64,000 nucleotides of DNA from JAMXLO01 sp963832895 (GTDB taxonomy: Bacteria; Pseudomonadota; Alphaproteobacteria; Acetobacterales; Acetobacteraceae): the NCBI GenBank assembly GCA_963832895.1, contig CAWHVQ010000013.1:1-64000 (forward strand), in the 5' to 3' direction. Of this stretch, positions 46,207-55,711 are shown one piece after another. The notes under the pieces are model-generated. The model was given only the letters and a program-made list of their open reading frames with translations, was not told where the DNA came from and made no database searches. The first letter of the stretch is position 1. Every line of letters starts with the position of its first letter. A program made the translations under genes and the position numbers.

Positions 46207-47130
46207 ATGCCACAATCGCCGGGAACCACATTCACCGCCGATCCCCTGACCTTCATCGTCAGACACCAGCTGTGGGATGGCAATGTCGAGGACCACGTGG
46301 ACCAGGGTGTGTCCATCGACGTGGGGGCCAATGTCGGCGGCAAGCAGACCACGCTGCTGCGCTTCAACTGCTTCGACGTCGAGAGAAGCTATGTCTATGG
46401 CCCGGAAAATCCCGAACTGACGACGCCTGGCCGGGTCGGCGGCGGCATGGGCGTGCACTGCCGCATGGATCCGATCGTCGATGGCAACCCGATCGGCTGG
46501 ACCATCCGGACCCTGAGCCAAAAACTACCGAAGATGCTGGACCGGGCCGGGTACAAGCAGATTGCTGAGGCAACCGACCTCAGCACTGTGCGCGGCGTGC
46601 TGCCAGACGTGGAGGCCTGCGCCAGGGACACGTTCATCGCCAAGCGGAACACGGTCAAGCACAACCGCGGCACGGACATGTTCGAAGCCGGGAATATCCG
46701 TTTCGGCCTCGAGATGCGCCGGCAGAAGAACGGTGACGGTGGCCTGGCACTCCATGTCCTTGGCGACGTGGGCGGGTCGAAGGGCAAGGCTTACGTGGAA
46801 GAAACCGAGCTGCTGGCGTTCGACTGCTTCTGGCAGGGCGCGCATTACCATTACGGGCCGCGCAACAAGAACCACCGGATCAACTGGGACCTGACGGTCG
46901 TCGACGACCCGTTGGAGTGGACCTTCGAGCAGATCGAGAGCCGCAAACTCGGCCCGATGATCGAGCGCGCCGGTTACCCGGGGATCGCGGCCGACCTTGA
47001 CCTGGACAAGATCGCCTCGGTCCTGCCGGGGCTGAAGAAGCGAGCCTTCGAGATGTATGAGGAAGGCGAGAAATTGACCGGCCACAAGGGCCTGCCGCTC
47101 GAGTTCACGCCGAACCTGGCTGCCGAATAG
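46207..47130 (+). CDS. Unknown protein with an internal duplication
   Basis: The 307-residue protein is two related halves of about 150 residues. LRFNCFDVERSYVYGPEN in the first aligns with LAFDCFWQGAHYHYGPRN in the second. KMLDRAGYKQIAEATDLSTV aligns with PMIERAGYPGIAADLDLDKI. LPDVEACARDTF aligns with LPGLKKRAFEMY. It has no signal peptide and no known motif. The repeated cysteine and YGP suggest a paired fold, perhaps ligand binding. ATG 46207 follows AGGAG. Confidence 0.65.
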   Translation: MPQSPGTTFTADPLTFIVRHQLWDGNVEDHVDQGVSIDVGANVGGKQTTLLRFNCFDVERSYVYGPENPELTTPGRVGGGMGVHCRMDPIVDGNPIGWTIRTLSQKLPKMLDRAGYKQIAEATDLSTVRGVLPDVEACARDTFIAKRNTVKHNRGTDMFEAGNIRFGLEMRRQKNGDGGLALHVLGDVGGSKGKAYVEETELLAFDCFWQGAHYHYGPRNKNHRINWDLTVVDDPLEWTFEQIESRKLGPMIERAGYPGIAADLDLDKIASVLPGLKKRAFEMYEEGEKLTGHKGLPLEFTPNLAAE

Positions 47131-47144
47131 CCTGCCGCGGAGAT

Positions 47145-47170
47145 GGTGGAGGGTTCAGGAGCCCTCCACC
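47145..47170. terminator. Bidirectional terminator-like hairpin
   Basis: GGTGGAGGG (47145-47153) pairs perfectly with CCCTCCACC (47162-47170) around an 8-base loop, between the convergent duplicated-domain gene and the MFS gene. Confidence 0.7.
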
Positions 47171-47181
47171 ACCCCGTTCGG

Positions 47182-48606
47182 TCAGAAGGCGGGTTCCGCC
47201 ACCGGTTCCCCGCTCATCTCGGTGACCAGTTCGAGCTGGCCGACGGTTTCCTTGCCGAACAGCAGTGGGATGCAGGCGCCGATCGCCACCACCACGGCGA
47301 TCGTGCCGAAGAAGATGGTGGCGGAACCGGTGTATGGCTCCAGGAAGAACGGCGTCAGCACGCCGGAGAAGATCCGCCCGGTCGCCTCGCCGAAGAAATG
47401 ACCGCGACCGCGCAGTGCCGTGGGGAACTGCTCGGAGAGATAGACCCGCACCGCGGGGAACGATGACAGCACGGTGAAGCCGGTGATGATCGCGCCCGCG
47501 GTCATCGCCACCGTCGCGTAGTCACCGAGGTTGTGCGCGATTGCCATCAGCACGAGACCGGGCACCGAGCCGCCGAGGCAATAGGTAATGGACCAGCGTC
47601 GGCCGATGATCTCCATGATGAAGCCGTTGAAGAATTTGCCGGGGATCGTCACCATGAACAGCAGCGTGCCGAGGCCGAAGCTCAGGCTGACGGCAGAGCC
47701 CTGATCGACCAGCGCCTTCGGCAGCAGGATGGCCGAACAGTAGTAAGCGGTGGTTGCAGCGGCGTAGCAAAGAATTCCCACCACGGTCCAGCCCAGTTGT
47801 CCGGGGCGGAACAGGGCGGCGAACGGCGGCAGAGCCTCGACCGCATCCGCCAGGTTTGGTCCGAGATCGGCGACGGTCAGGTGCGGCACCTGGTTGCCGG
47901 CCCTCACGATCATCCGATTGACCGTCTCGACCGCCGCTCGCGGGTTGCCGCGGCGCAGATACCAGCGCGCGCTCTCCGGCAGGCCGAAATGCACCAGCAG
48001 AGGCACGATTCCCAACGCCAGGCCGCCGGGCAGAGCGATCAGCCGGAAGGCGTTCGGGTTGCCGGCGAGGAGGAAGCCGACGAACGGCAGCAGGGTGAAG
48101 GCGCTCGCGAGCATGACCTCGAAGATCGCGCCGTAGGTACGCCGGTGCTGCTTCGGCATCAGTTCGGCCGCGATCGGGAATGGTGCCGAGATGGCAAATC
48201 CGAGGCCGATGCCAGTGATCAGGCGAATGATGAGCAACTGCGTGCCGGTCTGCGCCAGCGGGATCAGCAGGGTGAATCCGGTGCTGATGACCACGCCGAT
48301 CTGCATCACGGTCTTGCGGCTGATGCGATCTGACATTGCCGAGGCTGTGAAGCCGCCGAGGACGACGAGGAGTGTGGGAGCAACCGCCAGCCAGCGGATC
48401 TGCTCGCTGGTGAGATGCAACGGTGCCTTGGCCAACACGAGCAGCGAGCCGCCGAGTGCCAGATCGTAGCCCTCGACGAAGCCGACCGCGCCGAGGACGA
48501 GGATTATCATCACGTGGTAGGCGCTGAACGGAATGCTATCGAGCTTGCGGCCAAGTATGTGGCTGGCCGGAACTGACGACCTGCCGACGAAATCGGTACT
48601 GCTCAT
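47182..48606 (-). CDS. MFS transporter (aromatic acid/sugar porter type)
   Basis: A 12-helix major facilitator of 474 residues. The signature loop between helices 2 and 3 reads GGFTASAMSDRISRKTVMQIG and helix 4 follows (LIIRLITGIGLGFAISAPFP). The N-terminal VGFVEGYDLALGG resembles aromatic-acid:H+ symporters, where an aspartate in helix 1 is essential. ATG 48606 is preferred to an upstream in-frame start because GGGAG lies eight bases before it. Import of a carboxylate is likely. Confidence 0.8.
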   Translation of the reverse strand: MSSTDFVGRSSVPASHILGRKLDSIPFSAYHVMIILVLGAVGFVEGYDLALGGSLLVLAKAPLHLTSEQIRWLAVAPTLLVVLGGFTASAMSDRISRKTVMQIGVVISTGFTLLIPLAQTGTQLLIIRLITGIGLGFAISAPFPIAAELMPKQHRRTYGAIFEVMLASAFTLLPFVGFLLAGNPNAFRLIALPGGLALGIVPLLVHFGLPESARWYLRRGNPRAAVETVNRMIVRAGNQVPHLTVADLGPNLADAVEALPPFAALFRPGQLGWTVVGILCYAAATTAYYCSAILLPKALVDQGSAVSLSFGLGTLLFMVTIPGKFFNGFIMEIIGRRWSITYCLGGSVPGLVLMAIAHNLGDYATVAMTAGAIITGFTVLSSFPAVRVYLSEQFPTALRGRGHFFGEATGRIFSGVLTPFFLEPYTGSATIFFGTIAVVVAIGACIPLLFGKETVGQLELVTEMSGEPVAEPAF

Positions 48607-48954
48607 GTCGTTCTCCCAGATTTGCCCAATCCGGAGTTGGCGTGGCAGAGGCGGCACAGCGCCAGCTTTTGCTGGTTTCGTGTCGAGGTGGTCGGACGTG
48701 AGAGCGTTCTTGCGCTGATGCCTCGCTGTTTACTGACCGGTCGCGTCGGCTGACGCCGATTGGACGTTTGCTTTTGTAGGTTCGAAGGCGGCTTTAGGCG
48801 GGCCTTTCTCCAGGACAACCTTGTTGGCCTGGTTCGAGGGAGGTTAGCCGGCGCTGCAAGGATCTTTCAACCATCAAGTCAGCGAGGCTGTGCGGCTTTG
48901 CATCCGGAGACCTCGCGCTACACTGACTGAGCCGTATGGAACGGGGGTCTGACG
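48607..48954. other. Intergenic stretch without a supported gene
   Basis: About 350 bases between the divergent MFS and Nudix genes. No coding frame is convincing. It should contain both promoters. Confidence 0.45.
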
Positions 48955-49605
48955 ATGACCAATGATGCAGCAGGCCCGACCGAACCGCTCTGGCTGGTTT
49001 GGGCGCGCGAGATGCAGGCGCTGGCACAGACCGGGCTCGCGTTCACGCGCGACCCGTATGATCGCGACCGCTACCAGCAGCTGCGCGCCCTGGCGGCACG
49101 GATCATGGCGGAGCATAGCGGGCTCGATGTCCGCGAGCTTGAACTGCTGTTCAGCCGACAGACCGGCTATGCCACGCCGAAATGCGGCGTGCGGGGCGCG
49201 GTGTTTCGCAACGACAAGATCCTGCTGGTTCGTGAGACGGCAGACGAGCATCGCTGGTCGCTGCCTGGCGGGTGGGCGGACGTGAATGAGGCGCCGGCCG
49301 AGTCGGTCGCCAGGGAAGTGCGCGAGGAGGCGGGTCTGGAGGTTCGTGCCTATAAGCTCGCCGCCGTGTGGGACCGGACGCGGCATCCACACACGCGGTC
49401 GCATCCATTCCAGGTCTGGCGGTTGTTCTTTCTGTGCGAGATCACCGGCGGTGAGTTGCAAACCGGACCGGAGACCAGCGAAGTGGCATTCTTCGCGGAG
49501 CATGAGTTGCCGGCCGATTTATCGACCAGCCGCATTTTGCTGCCGCAGATCAAGCGTATGTTCGAGCACCGGCGCGAGCCGTCGCTGGCCACTGACTTTG
49601 ACTGA
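48955..49605 (+). CDS. Nudix hydrolase with N-terminal helical extension
   Basis: A Nudix enzyme that hydrolyses a nucleoside diphosphate linked to another group. The Nudix box is complete from the second glycine of PGGWADVNE through SVAREVREEAGLEV. The N-terminal 60 residues (LWLVWAREMQALAQTGLAFT, DRYQQLRALAARIMAEH) match the helical domain of the ADP-ribose pyrophosphatase-like Nudix_N_2 group. At 216 residues it is normal. The exported-protein gene overlaps its 3' end. Confidence 0.85.
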   Translation: MTNDAAGPTEPLWLVWAREMQALAQTGLAFTRDPYDRDRYQQLRALAARIMAEHSGLDVRELELLFSRQTGYATPKCGVRGAVFRNDKILLVRETADEHRWSLPGGWADVNEAPAESVAREVREEAGLEVRAYKLAAVWDRTRHPHTRSHPFQVWRLFFLCEITGGELQTGPETSEVAFFAEHELPADLSTSRILLPQIKRMFEHRREPSLATDFD

Positions 49606-50122
49606 TGCGGGCGCAAGGGCGAGACGGATCCGCCATATTCGCCGAAATGCCGCACTCGTCGCGCTGCTTGCCTCGGTGTCGGCCACGCCGGCGCTCGCGG
49701 AAACGCCGGCGGCATTCTGTATGCGTGTCGGTACCGACGACGTTACGCGGCCGATCACCGAAGCGCTCGTACCGGCGGTCAACGCGGCGTTCGGGACGCG
49801 GATGCCGGCTCATGTGGCCGTAGATACCACGGTGTTCCGCTGCGTCGGAGGGCGTGTGTGGGTCTGCACGGTGGGCGCCAATCTGCCGTGCGGGAGGGCG
49901 AATACGAACCGCGCACCGAGTGCCGGTGTCATGCGATGGTGCCGCGATAATCCGGATGCATCGGTAGTGCCCGCGGTGGCGACCGGGCACGATACGATCT
50001 ACGAATGGAGCTGTCACGCCGGCGCACCGCAGATCGTGCGACAGACACTTCACGTCGATCCGCACAGCTTTGTCGCCGAATTCTGGAAGGCGCTGCCTTA
50101 TACCCGCGGCCCTATCCGATGA
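49598..50122 (+). CDS. Exported hypothetical protein
   Basis: The frame opens at TTG 49598 inside the Nudix 3' end and gives about 174 residues with a signal peptide (RRNAALVALLASVSATPALA). The mature protein has paired cysteines (PAAFCMRVGT, FRCVGGRVWVCTVG, GANLPCGRAN, RWCRDN, EWSCHAG), suggesting disulfides in the periplasm. No ATG fits the signal, so the rare start and overlap imply coupling to the Nudix gene. Family unknown. Confidence 0.6.
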   Translation: MTDAGARARRIRHIRRNAALVALLASVSATPALAETPAAFCMRVGTDDVTRPITEALVPAVNAAFGTRMPAHVAVDTTVFRCVGGRVWVCTVGANLPCGRANTNRAPSAGVMRWCRDNPDASVVPAVATGHDTIYEWSCHAGAPQIVRQTLHVDPHSFVAEFWKALPYTRGPIR

Positions 50123-50271
50123 CCGGTCCCGGCCGTTCGACCCCTCGCCGGCGCGCAGTGCGCACGGAATTGCCGCAGGTGCGGTTGCGGCAGCCTTATC
50201 GGGCTTGTCTCCTCGATGGCACGGACTAAGATCGCCCGCAATCTTTCCTAACCCTACAAGGAGAGCGTCCC

Positions 50272-50781
50272 ATGGCAGTCACGATGTACAGCGGCTTTGT
50301 GCCAGTATGCCTGCAGTTGCTCGGTGGCCTCAAGACTGTGCTGCAGAAGGCCGAGGAGCACGCCACGGCCCAGAAATGGGATACCACCGTAGTGCTGAAC
50401 CTGCGGCTCTTTCCCGACATGTTCCCGCTCGAGCGGCAGGTGCGGCAGGTCTGCACTCATTCATGCGGGGCCGGTCGGGTCGCCGGGATCAGCCTGCCCT
50501 CGTTCCCCGACCAGGACAACAGCTTCGCCGAGATGCGGGCGCGCATCGACAAGACCGTCGACTTCCTGAAAGGGCTGCGCGCGGATCAGCTCGACGGCAA
50601 GGAAGATACCGTCATCACGGTTCCGATGGGTGGCCAGCCGCGCGAGTTCAAGTGTCAGAACTACCTGTACCATTTCGCGATGTTGCAGGTGCAGTTCCAC
50701 GATACGACGGCGTACGACATCATCCGCAGCACCGGCGTCAATCTCGGTAAGCTCAACTATCTCGGCCAAATGCCGTCGTAA
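50272..50781 (+). CDS. DUF1993-family protein
   Basis: A 169-residue helical protein of the DUF1993 (DinB-like four-helix) family: VPVCLQLLGGLKTVLQKAEE, VVLNLRLFPDMFPLERQVRQ, PSFPDQDNSFAEMRARIDKT and QNYLYHFAMLQVQFHDTTAY. The histidines that bind metal in DinB-like folds are only partly present. ATG 50272 follows AAGGAG. The function of the family is unknown. Confidence 0.8.
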   Translation: MAVTMYSGFVPVCLQLLGGLKTVLQKAEEHATAQKWDTTVVLNLRLFPDMFPLERQVRQVCTHSCGAGRVAGISLPSFPDQDNSFAEMRARIDKTVDFLKGLRADQLDGKEDTVITVPMGGQPREFKCQNYLYHFAMLQVQFHDTTAYDIIRSTGVNLGKLNYLGQMPS

Positions 50782-51202
50782 ATCGACGCACGTATCCAAT
50801 CGGTAGAGTCGACGACAGGCGCGGTAACGTTAGCCGCTCGGTGGGTTGTTGGTGTCGCTTTCGCGCACTCCCTCAATCACGGCTGGCGTGGCTCCGTTTC
50901 CTTTCGTCGCTCATCGAACCCGCCGGGCGGAACTATCGTAACCGGGGCCGCGGCGTCACATTGCTCGGCGCGGACCCGTTATGATGGTGCGCCGCTGAGG
51001 CTGGATGCGCCCGAATTTCATTGCGGTGTGCCTAGATGAGATCGAGGATCGCGCTCAACAGCTCCCGAATTTGGGGAATGTCGGCTAAGATTTCTCTCCA
51101 GTTGGTGGTCTCGTGTCCTTCCTGGGCTCCAGGCGTGAGGACCGGGTAGCAACGAGACGAGGCAAACGATGGCGGCTACGCATCACAGAGGAGACGGAAA
51201 CA
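50782..51202. other. Intergenic stretch without a supported gene
   Basis: About 420 bases between DUF1993 and the next gene. No convincing frame, hairpin or repeat is seen. Confidence 0.45.
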
Positions 51203-51853
51203 ATGCCACAAAAAGGTCGCGGGATTTTCATGGTGTACGTTGATATCGACACCAAGGACGTGCAGGAATTCAACAAGTGGTATAATGAGGAACATCTACC
51301 GGAATTGCTGTCGGTGCCAGGCATTCTCTCTGCTGCCCGGTACGAGGCGGCCAAGGGTGGCCCGCGATACCTGGCTTGCTATGAACTGGAAAGCGCGGCG
51401 GTGATTCAGACGCCGGCGTTTACCAACCGACCGCGGACGCCGTGGGGACAGAAAGTCTCGCCGACCGTGATTGGGAAGAATTTGACACGCATTGTCGGGG
51501 AACAGATTTACCCGGACGGCGTGGAAATGCCGGAGCGTGGCATGGCGCCGGTGTTGCAGATTGGCCGCATGTCCGTCCCCGCCGAGGTCGATGCCGAGTG
51601 GAACGCCTGGTACAGTGGGGAATATGTGCCAGGCTATCGCAAGGTGCCGGGAGTGATTTACGCCCGCCGCTATCGGGTTCTCGAGGGTACCAGCGGCTAC
51701 AGCACGGTCTACGAATTCGCCAGTACGGCCGTGCCCGAAAGCCCGGAGTGGAGGGAGCAACAGCAACATTCCTCGCCCAATTCGCCGCGCATGCGGCAGG
51801 CCATGACGCATGCACCGGGCTCGGCCGGGGTGTACGTACGGGTGAATCCCTAA
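51203..51853 (+). CDS. Duplicated dimeric alpha/beta-barrel protein (DUF4286/EthD-like)
   Basis: The 216-residue protein holds two ferredoxin-like halves. MVYVDIDTKDVQEFNKWYNE with EHLPELLSVPGILSAARYEA parallels VPAEVDAEWNAWYSGEYVPG with YRKVPGVIYARRY. This is the pattern of DUF4286 and EthD relatives, small enzymes or carriers in catabolism. ATG 51203 follows GAGGAG. It is not linked to an obvious operon. Confidence 0.7.
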   Translation: MPQKGRGIFMVYVDIDTKDVQEFNKWYNEEHLPELLSVPGILSAARYEAAKGGPRYLACYELESAAVIQTPAFTNRPRTPWGQKVSPTVIGKNLTRIVGEQIYPDGVEMPERGMAPVLQIGRMSVPAEVDAEWNAWYSGEYVPGYRKVPGVIYARRYRVLEGTSGYSTVYEFASTAVPESPEWREQQQHSSPNSPRMRQAMTHAPGSAGVYVRVNP

Positions 51854-51970
51854 AGTCCAGGGAGCGCTGGAATGTAGCTGTGGCGGGGCTCGGCCAGGCT
51901 TGGCCTGGCCATCCACGTCTTCTTTACCACGCAAGCAGATCCTCCCTGCAGGGGAGGCTGGATCTACATC

Positions 51971-52170
51971 ATGACGAACAGGCGCCACGACACTCTGTGC
52001 GTCGGTGTCACGAACGACCTCATCCGCCCTGTCTGGGTGATATCCGCGCTGCAATCCAGCGAGAGACCGGAAGCGTTGGCCCCGCACCTAGGAAGTCCGG
52101 CTACTGACGGCCGAGAATCCGGAATGGGACGACTTGTATTCATGGTTGCCGAGCTTCGGCCTTAAGTTAG
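51971..52170 (+). pseudogene. GIY-YIG endonuclease remnant
   Basis: ATG 51971 gives MTNRRHDTLCVGVTNDLIRP, the GIY-YIG nuclease start (the family has GTLYVGVTNDL). Other frames supply DIRAAIQRET and NPEWDDLYSWL, the conserved end, in the right order. The middle with the catalytic arginine is largely deleted and at least two frames are needed. It is a dead copy of a common small nuclease. Confidence 0.6.
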
Positions 52171-52191
52171 CGCCTATGCGGCCAAGTCTCG

Positions 52192-55100
52192 TCAGCCTGG
52201 CCGCACGCTTGGACAGCGAAAGTCCTGCAACAGCGCCGGCGCGAACGGATTGGTCGACGCCTGCACCCGCACATCGAACACCGCCTGACGGCCGCCTTGC
52301 TGGAATGTCAGCCGGTAGCGATCCGTCGTTCCAGGCTGCGCCTGCATGCGTCCGCGACTGAACAAGCGAAACAGCGCCCATGGCCCCGTGTCACGCAACT
52401 CATCGGTCGGGCCGGCAGGCGGTGGGTCGAACACCAGTCGCATCGTCGGCTGCAAGGAGAAGCTCGGCCAGGTCACCTGAGTTCGAGCGCGGCACTGCGC
52501 GCGTATACACAATCGCAGTGCCATCCAGATCGAGCGTCACCTGTCTCGTCGCCGGATCGACGCTGACCGGCGCGATGTCGAGCCGGAAGTGCGGCCGTGT
52601 GCTGCCATCGGCGAAGAACGCATCGCGGATCGCCGCCGCGCGCTGGAACTGCGCGAGATCCGCGGGCGATACGGGTGCCGTCGCGGCATCGGCGGAGATC
52701 AGACGCCACGCCTTGGCCGAGGTATCGACGTAGCGCCGCAGGAGCGTGTTCATGAAGCCGTCGAGCGCGGCGCCGGGCGCGAACAGGCGGGCGAAGTCGG
52801 CGATCGTCGCATCATCGGTGGCATCCGGGCTGAACGGATAATGCCCATTCACCACCGCCGGACACAGCTCGGCCGGGCCGCCGCCCGCGTTGAAGATCGT
52901 CGCCAGTTGCTGTCGCGGGTCGCCGCTGCGCAATGCGACGGCGCTCGTCGAGATCTCGGTGAGCCAGCGTCCGAGCGGCTGCGGCTGGCGCGTGGCGTCC
53001 GTCCTCAGCACCAGCAGCGGGTCGATGCCACCGGGCGCCGGTGCGGCAGCACCGGGATTGACCAGGGTCGCGGCAATCTTGGCAATCTGCTGCTGCGCGT
53101 CGCCGAGTTCCCGCAGCACCTGATCGATCGGTGCGTTGGCGCCGCCACTAAGGAGGTCACGCAGCGCGTGATAGCGTTCGTCCACCTCGTGGCCCGGCAG
53201 CAGAGGTGCGGCCGGAGCCGTCGCGGGCTGCGCGGTGCCAAACAGGCCGTGGAACCGATCTTCCGAGCCGCTCGCCGGCGCCTCCGGCGTGGCAGCGCGC
53301 GGCGTGCCACCGGGCGGAACAGACAGCGCCAATTGTCGGCTGATGGACGTCAGCAGTTGGCGCATCGGCGATTCCGGCGAGGCGAGGATGTAGAGGTCCT
53401 GCGCCGCCTGCGACAGGCTGCGCAGCGGCGCCACGTTCAGGTCGGCCATCATCAGGTCCCAGACCGGGACATAGTCCGCCTCGTAGAGCGCAATGACGTC
53501 CCGCCTCAGTGCCTGCATCTGCTGGTCGCTCGCGTCGAACGCGACGCGATTGCCGAGTACCCAGCTCTCCAGCACGACGCTCCTGGCGGCGCCGGCGAGC
53601 GACGGCAGCAGAACCTTGTGAAAGCCATCGACCGTGAGGAAGCCGGGGATGCCATCGGTCAGCCGCTTGCCCGATGCCCGCACGAACAGCGGCAGACCGG
53701 CCGGACCCAGCGCGTCACTCGGCAGCCATGGCGGCAGGCGCTGCGCGGCTGCGGAGGGACGGATGCGCGAGTAGACGCGCTGCGCCAGCGACACCGCGGC
53801 AATCCGCGCACGCGCGGCGACGACAAGTTCGCCATCGAGCTTCACCTGCGGCAGCGGATCGGACAAAAGCGCATCGACGTGCTCCAGCAGGGAATCGCGC
53901 AGCGCCGCATAGCCGAGACCGGGATACGCGGTCTGCCAGTCCAGCTTCATCCATTCGCGGACCAGCGATACGTCGAGCGGACCGGCATTGCCGAGCATGA
54001 GATAGACGCGCGTGGCCTCGTAGAGAAAGTCGGGGTTATTGAGATTGCCGCGCAACTGGGTCTCCAGCCGCCACATCAACCGCGGCAGCAGCGCCCATTG
54101 CAGGGCGTGGCGGTAAACAGTCCGCGCGGAGGCCGCGAGCTTGTCGCGCTGCGACAGCCCGGCCGGGAGCCATGACGGTTCGTCGCCACCGTGCGGCAGA
54201 GCGCGCGCCTGGTCGAGCAGTGGCGCCAGTCGTGCCAGATCGTCGTCGTTGACCGGATCCAACGGCAGGATGCGCGCCGTCTGTTCGTAGCGGTCGAGCG
54301 CCGTCGCCGCCGCCGCAATCTCGCGCTGACCGGCGCTGCGCACGTGCCACAGCGTTGCTGCCGTAACCAGGACCAGCAGGGCGGCAACGGCATAGCCCGC
54401 CATCCGCAACACCTGACGGCGTCGCAACGCGGCGGGACTGTGCGCGACCAGCGACGCCTCGCCGAAGATCACCTCCTTCAGCAGGCGCTCGAGGAAGTAG
54501 CTGCGCCCCTGCGCCGGGCGCATGGTCTGCGCACGTGCCTGATCGACACCCAGGGAACGCGCGAGAGCACCGGTAAGGCGATCGATCGGCGTGCCTTCCT
54601 GCGTGCCCGAGGTGAAATAGACCCCGCGCAGCAGTGGCGCCGGATTGTCGCTGGTAGCCCCGAACGCAGCGTGAAGGAACTCCAGGAGCAACGGCTCGAG
54701 GCTCGCCACCTGGCCTGGAAACATCGCGATGAGGGCGCGCCGGTCGGCGTTGCGTTCCGCCTGCAGCCGGTCGAACAGACGCGCGTTCAGCCGTTCCACC
54801 AGGCCATGCAGCGCGCCGGCGCAGGCGCTGACCGGGTCGTCGCCGTCGCCCGCCAGTTCGAACGTGGTGCCCCATACCTGCGCGCGCCGCTCGCGGTCGA
54901 GGTCATCGAAGAATTCGGTGAAGCCCGCGATCAGGTCGGCCTTGGTGAACAGCGCATAGACCGGGATCCGAACACCGAACCGGGCCTGCAATTCGTTGAG
55001 GCGGCTGCGGATCGCCGCGGCGTGCGCTTTGCGCTCGGCCGGCGGTGCCAGGGCGAGCTCGCTCAGCGGGAACGCGACCAGCAACCCGTTCAGCGGCTCG

Positions 55101-55705
55101 CGTGGCCTGGTCTCCTTGAGCAGGTCGAGGAAGGCGTCCCACCCGGCGCGATCGACCGCGGCGTTCGAGTCCTGCGTGGTATAGCGGCCGGCTGTGTCGA
55201 TCAGCACGGCGTCCTCGGTGAACCACCAGTCGCACAGGCGCGTGCCTCCGATGCCGGCGATCGCGCCCTGCCCCATCTGCTCCGCCAGCGGGAAGCGCAG
55301 GCCGGCGTTCAACAGCGCGGTCGTCTTGCCGGCACCGGGCGGGCCGATGATCGCGTACCAGGGCTGTTCGTAGAGATAGTGGCGGCTGCCCAGCGACTGC
55401 TTCAGCAGGTCGAGCGCGGTGGTGAGCCGCGTGCGCAGCGCCTGCGCCTCCTCGGTCTGATCCGTGTCGTCGGCGACGATGATGCCGCGGGCCAGTGCCG
55501 CGGCACGTTGCAGGCGGCGCAAATCGAGCAGTGCGTTGCCGCCGCCCCAGGCGAGCAGCAGCGCGACAATGAGTGCAAGACGCGGTGGCCAGTCCTCGAA
55601 CCCGGGCAGGAGCGGCGCGAAGAACCACGCCAGACCGGCGAGCAAGGCAGTGCCGATGAAGCTGATGGACCAGCGCGAGGAGAGGATGTTGGCCGCCGGC
55701 GTCAC
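52192..55705 (-). pseudogene. tssM: Type VI secretion inner-membrane protein TssM, late frameshift
   Basis: TssM (IcmF) spans the inner membrane and forms the T6SS baseplate anchor with TssL and TssJ. Two N-terminal helices (residues 13-33 and 41-60) precede a P-loop GPPGAGKT at 121-128, a third helix near 435-455, and the large periplasmic part. The first frame ends at 52400. From about 52,480 the true C-terminus continues in another frame (TQVTWPSF, TMRLVFDPPPAGP, SLLQDF-like end) to 52192. Restored, it is about 1,170 residues, the usual size. It starts seven bases after tssL. Confidence 0.85.
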
Positions 55706-55711
55706 TGAATG

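Noticed and set aside
52589..55708. Long plus-strand open frames (528 and 505 codons) opposite tssM
   Set aside because: They are antisense to a clear TssM coding sequence, and their composition is the mirror expected in high-GC DNA.
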